Assembly: GCA_016874795.1 (NCBI GenBank)
Contig: VGTG01000015.1
Coordinates: 1 to 55,777, forward strand
DNA: 55,777 bases
Origin: Deltaproteobacteria bacterium
GTDB taxonomy: Bacteria > Desulfobacterota > Binatia > UBA12015
Reading direction: 5' to 3'
Part shown: positions 20,092-28,375 of the stretch, piece by piece
Position numbering within the stretch: position 1 is the first letter of the stretch
Layout: every line of letters starts with the position of its first letter
The notes under the pieces: model-generated
Told to the model about the DNA's origin: nothing
Seen by the model: only the letters and a program-made list of their open reading frames with translations
Databases searched by the model: none
Position numbers and translations under genes: made by a program

Positions 20092-23000
20092 TCAGCCCCG
20101 GCGAGTCGTCTCGGAGTAGATCTTCGGCAGCTCGAGCGGCAGCTCGTCGATCTCGTCGATCACGAGATAACGCTTCTCCGGACACATCTCGCGCAGGTAG
20201 TCGTTGCCGGCGCGATCGACGGTGATGCAGTAGGTCGAGATGCCGCCGCGCTCCGCCTCGCGGAGCGCCATCGCGGTGTCCTTCAGGCCGTAGACGTTCG
20301 AGCGGCGATCGTCGCCGTAGTCGAAGTCCTGCGGGAATCCGTCGGACAGGAGAATCAGGTGCTTCGAGCGTGAAGCGACGTTGCGGAAGCACGCGACCGC
20401 CTGCCGGAGCGCCGCTCCCATGCGGGTCGAGCGCTGCGGCTCGATGCCCCCGATCCGGCCGCGCACCGCGACGTTCAGCGGCTCGTCGAACGACTTGACG
20501 GTGAACAGCTCGACCTGGTTCCGGCCGTGCCCGGAGAAGCCGTAGATCGCGTAGACGTCGCCGAGCTCCTCGAGCGCCTGCGACATGATGACGAGCGCTT
20601 CCTTCTGGATGTCGATGATCCGCCGCCGCTTCTCCTTTGGAGCGCGCGCTACGAGGCTCGCGACCTCGGGCGGAGCGTCGTCGTCGGCCGCGGGCGACGG
20701 CTTCGCCTCGATCTCCTCGTCCGTGGAGGCCGACATGTCGAGGAGGAAGAGTGTCGCGACGTCACGCTCCTCGCGGCGTCGCTCCGTGTAGAGCTTCGTG
20801 TCGGGGTTGTGATGCGCGCGCAGATCGGCGCGCGCGTCGACGACCGCGTTCAGGTCGAAGTCCTCGCCGTCGAGGAGCCCGCGCAGCACGCGGTATCCCT
20901 CCGGCTTGACGCGCTGGAACTGCCGCCGCACCTCGGGAAGGAGCTCGCGGCGACGCGCGAGCGCGGACGTGAAGAACTCGCCGCTGTCGCCCTCGAGGAG
21001 GACGTCGTGCACCTGGCACCAGCCGACGCGGTAGTCGCCGATGCGATGGTCCCACTCGTCGTGGAGATGCACGCCGCGCGACTGGCGTCCCATCCGCGCG
21101 AGTGCGAACACCGCATCGGGCGACGCTCCGGAGCGCTCGGGCGTCTCGCCGTCGAGGCCGCCGCCGGTCAGCCCTGCGACGAAGAGCCCGTTCGGATCGA
21201 TCGGCCCTTCCGAGCGGCGCACGGTGAGATCGGGGTTCTGCTCGAGGTAGGCGCGCAGGACGTCTTCGTCGGCCGCGATCCCGGGAGCGGTCTCGTCGGA
21301 GCGCTCGCCGTGTCCCTCATAGGACTCGTCGGGCCGCTTCGGCGCGTCCTTCGGCTCTCCCGGTGCGGCGGCGCTCTCCGCGTCCTCGAGGTCGAGGAGG
21401 TACTGCATCATCGGGTCCTCGGCCATGAAGGCATCGAGATCGAGCACCGCCGAGAGCGAGCCCTCCGCGAGGAGGTCGCTGAAGACCGTCGTGCAGCGCG
21501 CGCTGTCGTAGACCGTCGCGATGCCGCCGCGCGCCATGTGCGCGAGCGCGCGGACGTCCTCCGCGCCCACGCCGGCGAAGGTCACGTTCTCGAGCGCCCC
21601 ACCCAGTGCCAGAAAAAGGATCGCAGCGAGCGGCCCCGCTTCGGCCGACACCCGGTCCGAAGGGAAGATGCGCTCGCGGATCTCGCGCAGATCGGAGGCG
21701 AGCCCGGGATAGCTCTCCGCGAGCTTCGGCATCACGCGCAGCGCTTCGAAGTGGACGAACAATCCCGAAGCGGCCTCCGGGGAGGCGAAGCGGCGGAAGA
21801 AATCCTCGATGCCGCCGTCCTTCTCGTCGGGCTCGCGTCCGAGCCAGCGCGCGAGGGAGAAGTCGAACGCGCCTTCCCGGCGCCAGAGCGCAGCGAGCGT
21901 CGCCTGCAGCTTCACGAGCGTGAAGTTCTCCTCCCAGATCGGGAAGACGCTCATGCGCTTGCCGACGGAGATCGATTCGCGGTCGCTCGCGAGCGGCGTG
22001 AAGAGGCCCCGCGCCTCGACGCCCAGCACCGGAAGCCGCGCACCCTCGATCAGGTGCACGTAGCCGCGGAGCGTCGACTCGACGTCCTCGAGGACGACCG
22101 CGGCGTCGTGCCGCTCGAGGAACGCACGCGCGCCACGCGTCTCGAGGGCGAAGTACGCTTCCGCGGCGACGGGGTGGATCTCGGCGAGCGCCAGTCCCTC
22201 GCGGACGAACGCTTCGAGATCGCGTCCGAATCCGACCGCTTCGCCGACGCGCAGCACGCTGCGGAGGAACCGCGGCACCGCGGAGCGGGCGCGACCCGCG
22301 ATCTCGGTCGCGAGATCGACGACCATCCAGCGCGCCGGGCGATCGAGCCGCCGCAGCACCGGACCGGCGAACTCGAGCACGTCGAGAAGCGCCTCCGCGT
22401 CTTGCGTCAAGAGCCGCGCGAGCGCGGTCACGGAATCGCGGCTCGCGGGGGGTACGCCGGCGAGCGCACCCGGAGCCGCGGCGAAGACGCGTCTTCCCTT
22501 GCTGCGATCGACGCGTGCGGCGCTCGCAGCGAGATCGACGGCCGCGGCGAGCACCTCGTCCGACAGCTCGGTGATCTCCGGCAGTGGCTCGAGCGGGCTG
22601 CCGCTCCGGCGCGCGCCGAAGAGCGCCGCTTCGCAGTACTCCGCCCACGCGCCGACGACCGCTCCGCTGCGCGTCTCGATCGCCTGCCCCGCGGCGCTCG
22701 CGAAACGCTGCACGAGAGGATCGGTCGGATGACGCTCGGCCAGAAGTGCGACGGCGGAGGCGGTCTCCGCGAGATGCACGATCGCCGCGGGAGCACGCGT
22801 CAAGGACGCGAGCGACCCTACGGCGAACGCCTGCGCACCGCGCGTCGAATGTGCGCCGATGCGCAGGACGGCGTCGCACCACGCCGCGAATCCTTCCGGT
22901 CCTAGGGCCGCGATCGCCGCGGGCGGAAGAGCGACGAGTGCCAGCCCGGCGTCGCGACCCGCGCCCTCGAAGCGCACCATGCGGGAGAGTGCTTCCACGA

Positions 23001-23148
23001 AGGCGGCGAGGGCAGCGGACGGGAGAGCATCCTCCAGGGCGCTTGCGAGAGATCGGATCCGGCCGGCGAAGCCCGGGCTCGTCGCCTCGATGTCGCCGGC
23101 CAGGCGGTGAAGCTCACCGACGGCCGCGGTCTTCTGCCCTTCGCTCAC
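20092..23148 (-). CDS. NorD-like vWA domain protein
   Basis: A protein of about 1018 residues. The first roughly 550 residues form a helical region without a clear family, and the last 220 or so carry a vWA domain like that of NorD/CbbO. It shows LFLLDMSASTDEEIE (DxSxS metal site), MSQALEELGDVYAIYGFSG, RMGAALRQAV and LILLSDGFPQDFDYG. NorD and CbbO work with a MoxR-type ATPase (NorQ/CbbQ) to activate metal enzymes such as nitric oxide reductase or Rubisco. A NorQ-like gene lies upstream on the same strand, but a gene on the opposite strand sits between them, and no norB, norC or Rubisco gene is visible. The start is uncertain: GTG 23148 has GGAG upstream; ATG 23184 is an in-frame alternative. 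Confidence 0.85.
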   Translation of the reverse strand: MSEGQKTAAVGELHRLAGDIEATSPGFAGRIRSLASALEDALPSAALAAFVEALSRMVRFEGAGRDAGLALVALPPAAIAALGPEGFAAWCDAVLRIGAHSTRGAQAFAVGSLASLTRAPAAIVHLAETASAVALLAERHPTDPLVQRFASAAGQAIETRSGAVVGAWAEYCEAALFGARRSGSPLEPLPEITELSDEVLAAAVDLAASAARVDRSKGRRVFAAAPGALAGVPPASRDSVTALARLLTQDAEALLDVLEFAGPVLRRLDRPARWMVVDLATEIAGRARSAVPRFLRSVLRVGEAVGFGRDLEAFVREGLALAEIHPVAAEAYFALETRGARAFLERHDAAVVLEDVESTLRGYVHLIEGARLPVLGVEARGLFTPLASDRESISVGKRMSVFPIWEENFTLVKLQATLAALWRREGAFDFSLARWLGREPDEKDGGIEDFFRRFASPEAASGLFVHFEALRVMPKLAESYPGLASDLREIRERIFPSDRVSAEAGPLAAILFLALGGALENVTFAGVGAEDVRALAHMARGGIATVYDSARCTTVFSDLLAEGSLSAVLDLDAFMAEDPMMQYLLDLEDAESAAAPGEPKDAPKRPDESYEGHGERSDETAPGIAADEDVLRAYLEQNPDLTVRRSEGPIDPNGLFVAGLTGGGLDGETPERSGASPDAVFALARMGRQSRGVHLHDEWDHRIGDYRVGWCQVHDVLLEGDSGEFFTSALARRRELLPEVRRQFQRVKPEGYRVLRGLLDGEDFDLNAVVDARADLRAHHNPDTKLYTERRREERDVATLFLLDMSASTDEEIEAKPSPAADDDAPPEVASLVARAPKEKRRRIIDIQKEALVIMSQALEELGDVYAIYGFSGHGRNQVELFTVKSFDEPLNVAVRGRIGGIEPQRSTRMGAALRQAVACFRNVASRSKHLILLSDGFPQDFDYGDDRRSNVYGLKDTAMALREAERGGISTYCITVDRAGNDYLREMCPEKRYLVIDEIDELPLELPKIYSETTRRG

Positions 23149-23293
23149 GTGCGGAACGCTCTCCGGTCCGCGGAAAATTCGCATTCGCCGCCGGAAAGGG
23201 CCAGGCAAGCGTTCGCGCGCGATCCGCCTCAAGTCGGCCGGAGCCTTTGCCGATGTGGTGGGAGGCGCCGGCAAACCGGCGAGGGAGGGAAAC

Positions 23294-23848
23294 ATGCGAT
23301 TTCGGTCTACCGCTGTGCTCGTGGTGTCGTCCGCCGTCTTTCTGCTCGGCTCGCTCGGAACGGTGCGGGCACAAGAGATCCCGCAACCGCTCCTCGGCTT
23401 CTGCTGCAGCTGCGCCGCGCAGATCAAGTTCGTGCCCGATCCGGCCGCGCCGGATCTTCTGTCGGTCGGTGCGCGCTTCGTTCCGAACGTGGGTGCGATC
23501 ATCGATCCGTTCACCAACGGGATGACGTTCACTCTCGAGAACGCGAACGGCGTGATCTTCACCGAGACGATTCCGCCGTTCCAGTTCGTCGAAGCGACCT
23601 CGGGAAAGAAGTTCACGTACAAGAACCCCGCGGCAAAGACGGCCGGCGGCATCGCGAGCGTCGTGATCCAGGAGCGGAGCGACGCGATCGGCGGCTTCTC
23701 GATCGAGATGCGCGCCTACGGCGACCTTTCCGCCGCGACGCTCAGCAACATGGTCACATCGGTCGTGATCGGCGCCTCGCCGTTCTTCGACGTCGGCGAC
23801 TGGGAGCAGCGCGACAACGGCTGGCGCCGCAAGTTCCCGACACCGTAA
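23294..23848 (+). CDS. Secreted protein of unknown function
   Basis: A 184-residue protein with a signal peptide (AVLVVSSAVFLLGSLGTVRA, cleavage probably before QEIPQ). The mature N-terminus has three close cysteines (GFCCSCAAQ), and the rest looks rich in beta strands (TNGMTFTLENANGVIFTET). I do not recognise a family. The start ATG 23294 has a strong GGAGGG site six bases upstream, so it is a real gene. It lies between the NorQ-like and NorD-like genes on the opposite strand. It could be an unrelated insertion or a client of that machinery; the sequence does not decide. Confidence 0.75.
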   Translation: MRFRSTAVLVVSSAVFLLGSLGTVRAQEIPQPLLGFCCSCAAQIKFVPDPAAPDLLSVGARFVPNVGAIIDPFTNGMTFTLENANGVIFTETIPPFQFVEATSGKKFTYKNPAAKTAGGIASVVIQERSDAIGGFSIEMRAYGDLSAATLSNMVTSVVIGASPFFDVGDWEQRDNGWRRKFPTP

Positions 23849-23885
23849 CCGCGGCACGAGTGCCCATGACCGCACGCGATGCCAT

Positions 23886-23980
23886 CCGCGCGCAAGGCGC
23901 GCGGCCGAAGCGAAGCGAGCGGGGCGAGGCGGCCCCGTCGGGCTTTGCCCGATGGGGGGAAAGGGGCGGCGCCCCTCTCA
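23886..23980. repeat. Multi-hairpin repeat between convergent genes, copy A
   Basis: Three consecutive hairpins: CCGCGCGC-aag-GCGCGCGG (23886-23904), TCGGGC-ttt-GCCCGA, and AGGGGC-GGC-GCCCCT reaching the TGA of the NorQ-like gene. The same order recurs at 37329-37423 and 38548-38643, each time between two genes that end towards each other. A transcription terminator working on both strands, or a REP-like element, is likely. Confidence 0.65.
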
Positions 23981-24802
23981 AGCGAATAGCGCGGACACCA
24001 GCTCGCCGACGGAGCGGAGCATCTCCGGGTCGTCGGTGAGCGAGTTCGTCACCGCGACCGAGCAAGCGCGGCGCGGTGCGAGCCCGCGCGCGATGAGCTG
24101 TCCCGCGTAGACGAGAAGGCGCGTACTCACGCCCTCGCCGAGGCCGGCGCCGCGGAGATGGCGCACCTTCTCGCCGAGCGTCGCGAGCGTGAGAGCCGTG
24201 TCCGCGTCGACACCGCTCTCGTGCCGCACGATCTCCGCTTCGCGGTCGCGGGGCGGATAGTCGAAGTCGATGCTGACGAAGCGCTGCCGCGTCGAGTGCT
24301 TCAGGTCCTTCAGAACGCTCTGGTAGCCCGGGTTGTACGAGATCACGAGGAGGAAGTCCGGGTGCGCCTCCACGATCTCGCCCCGCTTGTCGATCGGTAG
24401 GATGCGACGGTGGTCGGTCAGCGGGTGGATCAGGACGATCGTGTCCTTGCGCGCTTCGACGACCTCGTCGAGGTAGCAGATCGATCCGCTGCGAACGGCC
24501 TGCGTGAGCGGGCCGTCGATCCACACGGTGTCGTCGCCCTGGATCAAATAGCGACCGACGAGGTCGGAGCCCGTCAGGTCCTCGTGGCAGGCGACCGTGA
24601 TGAGAGGCGGTACGCGCTCGCGTCGTGGCACCGAGCCGAGCAGGCGGTGCGCCATGAACTCGACGAAGCGCGTCTTCCCGCATCCCGTCGGACCCTTCAG
24701 CAGGACCGGGAGACGGCTCTCGTACGCCGCGGTGAAGATCTCGATCTCGTCGTGGATCGGGAGGTAGTAGGGCGCGTTCTCCGCCCCTGCGGCGACCGTC
24801 AT
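23978..24802 (-). CDS. NorQ/CbbQ-like MoxR AAA+ ATPase
   Basis: A 274-residue AAA+ ATPase. It has Walker A GPTGCGKT (37-44), Walker B ICYLDEV (108-114) and the NorQ/CbbQ features [16 protein letters not shown] and [16 protein letters not shown], plus a C-terminal CbbQ_C-like part ([17 protein letters not shown]). These ATPases act with NorD/CbbO vWA proteins to activate metalloenzymes. The likely partner is the NorD-like gene at 20092-23148, although an opposite-strand gene lies between. YqgE is 27 bases upstream on the same strand. The client enzyme is not in this window. Confidence 0.92.
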   Translation of the reverse strand: MTVAAGAENAPYYLPIHDEIEIFTAAYESRLPVLLKGPTGCGKTRFVEFMAHRLLGSVPRRERVPPLITVACHEDLTGSDLVGRYLIQGDDTVWIDGPLTQAVRSGSICYLDEVVEARKDTIVLIHPLTDHRRILPIDKRGEIVEAHPDFLLVISYNPGYQSVLKDLKHSTRQRFVSIDFDYPPRDREAEIVRHESGVDADTALTLATLGEKVRHLRGAGLGEGVSTRLLVYAGQLIARGLAPRRACSVAVTNSLTDDPEMLRSVGELVSALFA

Positions 24803-24829
24803 CGCGAGAGCGTGCCGAGCGTCGCCCGC

Positions 24830-25396
24830 TCAGTGGACGCCCGGCGCGGGCGCGATCGCGCTCGGCTCGACGCCGAGGCTCCGGATCGCGGCCTCCCAGA
24901 CCTTGTCGTGCGGCGTGTGGAAGATGAGCTCCTCGTCGACCGGCACCATCAGCCAAGCGGACGCGGTCAGCTCCGCGTTGAGCTGTCCCGGGCCCCAGCC
25001 CGCGTAGCCGAGAAGGAGGCGCGCGCGGTCCGGAGCGCACGAGCGCGGATCGCCGCCGAGGACGCTCTTCAGGTGCGTCTGCGAGCTCGACATGAAGATG
25101 CCGTCGCACACGGTCAGCGTATCGCCCTCGGCCGGCTGATCGCGGCAGAGGAGCCAGCCGCGCTCCTGCGAGACGGGCCCCCCCTCCCAAACGGTGAGCG
25201 GAACTTGCAGGTCCTCCTTGCCTTCGAGGACGAGCAGCTCCTTCACCGGAACGTCGAGCGGACGATTGACGATGAACCCGAGGGCTCCCTCGTCGCCATG
25301 GCGGCACAGAAGGACGACCGAACGATGAAAATTCGGATCGTCGAGCTGCGGCATCGCCAGCAGCAAGGTCGGTGCGATCCCTTCCTCGTTCGGCAT
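24830..25396 (-). CDS. YqgE/AlgH family protein
   Basis: A 188-residue DUF179 protein: LLLAMPQLDDPNFHRSVVLL near the start, GALGFIVNRPL, and LLLGYAGWGPGQLNAEL near residue 130. The family is widespread, is linked to alginate regulation in Pseudomonas, and has no settled biochemical activity. ATG 25396 is supported by AGGAGGTGA just upstream; the longer frame has no such site. It is probably cotranscribed with the NorQ-like gene. Confidence 0.92.
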   Translation of the reverse strand: MPNEEGIAPTLLLAMPQLDDPNFHRSVVLLCRHGDEGALGFIVNRPLDVPVKELLVLEGKEDLQVPLTVWEGGPVSQERGWLLCRDQPAEGDTLTVCDGIFMSSSQTHLKSVLGGDPRSCAPDRARLLLGYAGWGPGQLNAELTASAWLMVPVDEELIFHTPHDKVWEAAIRSLGVEPSAIAPAPGVH

Positions 25397-25471
25397 CGGT
25401 TCACCTCCTGCCCGCGTCAGGGTATCTCGCGCCCGGCTCGGGGACAATGGTGAAGATGTCCCTGCTAAAGA

Positions 25472-26674
25472 ATGCGGGTGTCGCAAACGCCACCGCACGA
25501 GCGCGTCAATCTCTGGGTCATCTGCGCGGCACAGTTCCTCACGCTCGCGGGCATGACCGCGGTGCTACCCCTCCTGCCGCTCTATCTCCAGCACATCGGC
25601 GTCGACGATCGCGACACGCTGCGGTACTGGACGGGCGCTCTCGGCTCCGCTCCGTTCGTGGTCGCGGTGTTCGCGACGCCGATCTGGGGATCGCTCGCGG
25701 ACCGCGTCGGTTACAAGCCGATGGTCGTGCGCTCGGTCGCGGGAATCGCGGTCGCGACCGTCGGCATGGGCTTCTCGTCTTCGCCCGCGGCGTTGCTCGG
25801 CTGGCGCGGCGTGCAAGGCGGGGTGAGCGGCGTCTTTCCTGCGGCCGTGGCGCTCCTCGCGGCCCTGACGCCGGAGCCGCGGGTCGGCCGTGCTCTCGCG
25901 ATCCTGCAGGCGGCTCGCTCGGGCGGCGCGCTGAGCGGTCCGCTCCTCGGCGGGCTTCTCGCGGACGTCATCGGGATCCGCGCGCTCTTCCTCGGCGTCG
26001 GCGGCAGCGCGGCTTTGATGAGCCTGATCTGCAGCCTCGTGATCGTCGAGCCCGCGCGTCAAGCGGATGCGACGCAGCAGCCGGAGATCCGCTGGCGCGA
26101 GCTTTTCCGGCATCGCGACCTCCTCGCGATGCTCGCCCTCGTGTTTCTCTTCCAGATCGTCGCGATGGCCTCGTGGCCGACGCTCGCGCTCTTCGTCGAG
26201 CAGCTCCATGTCGAGCGCGCGTCCGTCGCGACGATGACCGGGCTCGTCGTCTTCGCAGCAGGTCTTCCCTCGATGCTCGCGGCGACGCTCTGGGCCCGTG
26301 CGGTCGGCCGCTTCGGGATCGCGCGGCTCCTCGCGGTGTCGCTGATGGCGACGGGCATCACGAGCGCCGCGGTCGGTCTCGCGGACCGGATGGACGCGGT
26401 GCTCGCCCTGCGCGTGCTCTCCGGCCTCGCGATGGCGGGTTTCATCCCGCTCTCGTTCCAGTGGTTGAACGGGTTCGCGCCCGCGAACGCGCGCGGGCGC
26501 ATGGCGGGGATCGGCTCGACGGCGATGATGCTCGGCAACGTCGTCGGTCCGATCCTCGGAAGCTGGCTCTCCGTCCATGTGGGGCTCGGAGCGACGTTCT
26601 GGGTGCCGGGTGCTTCGCTCCTCGTCGTCGGCGTCGTCTTCTGGCTCTCGACGCTCGCGTCCGCGCGCGCGTGA
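25472..26674 (+). CDS. MFS transporter
   Basis: A 400-residue membrane protein with about twelve hydrophobic segments and the MFS signature between helices 2 and 3 (GSLADRVGYKPMVVRS). It resembles drug- or sugar-efflux members, but the substrate is unknown. ATG 25472 is used; GTG 25478 is an alternative. Its stop codon overlaps the GTG of the next gene (GTGA), so the two are translationally coupled. Confidence 0.9.
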   Translation: MRVSQTPPHERVNLWVICAAQFLTLAGMTAVLPLLPLYLQHIGVDDRDTLRYWTGALGSAPFVVAVFATPIWGSLADRVGYKPMVVRSVAGIAVATVGMGFSSSPAALLGWRGVQGGVSGVFPAAVALLAALTPEPRVGRALAILQAARSGGALSGPLLGGLLADVIGIRALFLGVGGSAALMSLICSLVIVEPARQADATQQPEIRWRELFRHRDLLAMLALVFLFQIVAMASWPTLALFVEQLHVERASVATMTGLVVFAAGLPSMLAATLWARAVGRFGIARLLAVSLMATGITSAAVGLADRMDAVLALRVLSGLAMAGFIPLSFQWLNGFAPANARGRMAGIGSTAMMLGNVVGPILGSWLSVHVGLGATFWVPGASLLVVGVVFWLSTLASARA

Positions 26675-27735
26675 AGAGATCGTCCCGGCTCGCGTTCTGG
26701 CGCCGTGTCGCGGCCCTCGTCGGCCTCGGCGTGATCGTCGCGTTCGTCGGGCTCGAGGCGAACCTGCGCCTTTTCGGCGGACCGATCGAGATCTTCAATC
26801 CGCTGAACGGCTTCCACGACGGCGACGCCCTTCTCGGCTGGCGTGGTCTCCCGAGCATCCAGCGCCGGTTTCATCGCGACGAGTTCGACGTGCTCGTCGT
26901 GCACGACGAGGACGGCTTCCGGCTTCCCGATCCGCCGCGACCCGCCGAAGCGCAGCGCAACCTCCTCGTCCTCGGCGACTCGATCGTCTGGGGCTGGGGC
27001 GTCGAGCAGGGCGAGGTCGTCACGGACCGCCTGCAGCGCGAGCTCGCCCCGGACGTCGCCGTGTTCAACCGCGGCGTCAACGCGTTCTCGACCGGGCAGG
27101 AGCTCCTGCTGCTGCAGGAGGAGGTCCAGCGGCGACGCTACGAAACCATCGTGGTCGTCGTCAGCCGGACCGACCTCGGCGACAACGCCGATCGGAAGGA
27201 GCATCGGCCCGGCTTCGACCTCGAAGGCGAGGCGCTCGTCCCGCGAAACCAGCCGGCGCCGTCCACGATGAAGAATCCCGTCGAGCGCTTCATCGACGAC
27301 CACAGCCGCGCCGTCCACTTCCTGAGCTGGCAGCTCGCGGCGTGGAAGAGCTTCTGGCGCGGGCCGAACTGGGTGCGCGAGGCCTTCCCCGAGGAGGATC
27401 CCGAAGCGCGCACGCTCCCCGGCTACGCCGTGACCGGTCGCCTGCTGCGCGAGATCGTCTCGGTCGGCGCAGCGCACGGTGCGCACGTCGTCCTCGCGTT
27501 CGCGACGACGGCGCTCGACACCGAGGAGAGCTGCCTCGACGCGGGGCTGCGCGAGCTCGTGCAGCAGGTCGCGCGCCTCACGAGTGCGGGCTTCGTCGAT
27601 CTCGCTGCGCCTCTGCGCGAAGCGGCGCGCGCCGGGACCGAGGTGCGCTTCCCGGTCGACGAGCACTGGAATCCGACCGGCCACCGTCTCGCCGCGGAAG
27701 CGCTCCTCCCCGCTCTCGCGAGCGAGACGAAATGA
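26671..27735 (+). CDS. SGNH/GDSL-type hydrolase, membrane-anchored
   Basis: A 354-residue protein with one N-terminal membrane helix (ALVGLGVIVAFVGLEANL) and an SGNH-hydrolase-like domain. Block I is LVLGDSIVWGWGV, block II/III lies around FNRGVNAFSTGQ, and block V DEHWNPTGH holds the usual Asp and His. It probably acts as an esterase or O-acyl hydrolase outside the inner membrane. The GTG start overlaps the stop of the MFS gene, suggesting linked roles in export and modification. The stop codon lies at the outer edge of an inverted repeat (27734-27898). Confidence 0.85.
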   Translation: MKRSSRLAFWRRVAALVGLGVIVAFVGLEANLRLFGGPIEIFNPLNGFHDGDALLGWRGLPSIQRRFHRDEFDVLVVHDEDGFRLPDPPRPAEAQRNLLVLGDSIVWGWGVEQGEVVTDRLQRELAPDVAVFNRGVNAFSTGQELLLLQEEVQRRRYETIVVVVSRTDLGDNADRKEHRPGFDLEGEALVPRNQPAPSTMKNPVERFIDDHSRAVHFLSWQLAAWKSFWRGPNWVREAFPEEDPEARTLPGYAVTGRLLREIVSVGAAHGAHVVLAFATTALDTEESCLDAGLRELVQQVARLTSAGFVDLAAPLREAARAGTEVRFPVDEHWNPTGHRLAAEALLPALASETK

Positions 27736-27898
27736 AGCTCGGATGTGAGATTCGCTGCTCCGGGCCCTACTTTATTGAGGTGGGCGCCGCGTGATCGCGT
27801 CGGGCTTCCCGCGCTAGCGCGGGCCTGTCCTCTAACGACCAGAGGTAGCTCCCCTTCCCATCGATGTAGGCGGAACGTTGAACTCACACCCGAGCTTC
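27734..27898. repeat. Region bounded by a 16-base inverted repeat
   Basis: GAAGCTCGGATGTGAG (27734-27749) pairs with CTCACACCCGAGCTTC (27883-27898) at 15 of 16 bases, 133 bases apart. Inside is a perfect palindrome, CCCGCGCTAGCGCGGG (27808-27823), and a smaller hairpin (CCTCT...AGAGG). The left arm overlaps the last base pairs of the SGNH gene. It could be a small non-autonomous element or a large terminator structure; only one copy is present here. No gene is visible between 27736 and 27948. Confidence 0.45.
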
Positions 27899-27948
27899 GG
27901 CGGGAGCCTATCACCGACGCTCGCGAGATCCTACGGGGGAAGACGCGT

Positions 27949-28371
27949 TCAACGCGCGGCGGGACGGAACTGCGGGAGCGTGATCTCCGGGCTCCGCTCC
28001 TCGAAGGTCACCTCGACCGGCATGCCGATCCGCAGCTCGTCGTGCGAGCAGCCGAGCACGTTGGTCGCCATGCGCGGCCCCTCCTCGAGCTGCACCACGA
28101 CGACCGCATAGGGAAGCTCATCGGCGAACGCCGGGTGATACTTCTGGTGCATCCAGTAGAAGCTGAATACCTCGCCACGGCCGGAGACGGGCGTCCACTC
28201 GCGCTCCGTCGACCAGCACTTGGGGCAGACCTCGCGCGCGGGGAAGCGGAGCTGGCCGCAGGAGCGACAGCGCTGCACGACGAGCTCGTGGTTGCGCGCC
28301 GCCGCGAAGAACGGCTCGAGCTCGGGCGTGATCCGCGGGAGGGGCTTCGCGACGGCGACTCGCTCGCTCAT
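27949..28371 (-). CDS. DUF35 Zn-ribbon / OB-fold acyl-CoA-binding protein
   Basis: A 140-residue protein with a rubredoxin-like zinc ribbon, CRSCG...CPKC (residues 35-52), and an OB-fold domain (GRGEVFSFYWMHQKYHPAF, YAVVVVQLEEGPRMATNVLG). DUF35 proteins bind acyl-CoA and form complexes with thiolase-like partners, as with ChsH2-type domains and Ltp2 aldolases in steroid side-chain degradation. The thiolase-like gene starts upstream and ends four bases before this ATG, matching such a complex. The precise substrate is unknown. Confidence 0.9.
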   Translation of the reverse strand: MSERVAVAKPLPRITPELEPFFAAARNHELVVQRCRSCGQLRFPAREVCPKCWSTEREWTPVSGRGEVFSFYWMHQKYHPAFADELPYAVVVVQLEEGPRMATNVLGCSHDELRIGMPVEVTFEERSPEITLPQFRPAAR

Positions 28372-28375
28372 CGGG

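Noticed and set aside
20092-24802. Nitric oxide reductase (denitrification) locus
   Set aside because: Only activation-type NorD/NorQ-like genes are present; no norB, norC or other denitrification gene is in the window, and CbbO/CbbQ-like systems use the same families.
27736-27948. Possible tRNA or small RNA gene between SGNH hydrolase and DUF35 gene
   Set aside because: Hairpins are present, but there is no T-loop GTTCGA-like sequence, cloverleaf or CCA; the inverted repeat explains the structure better.
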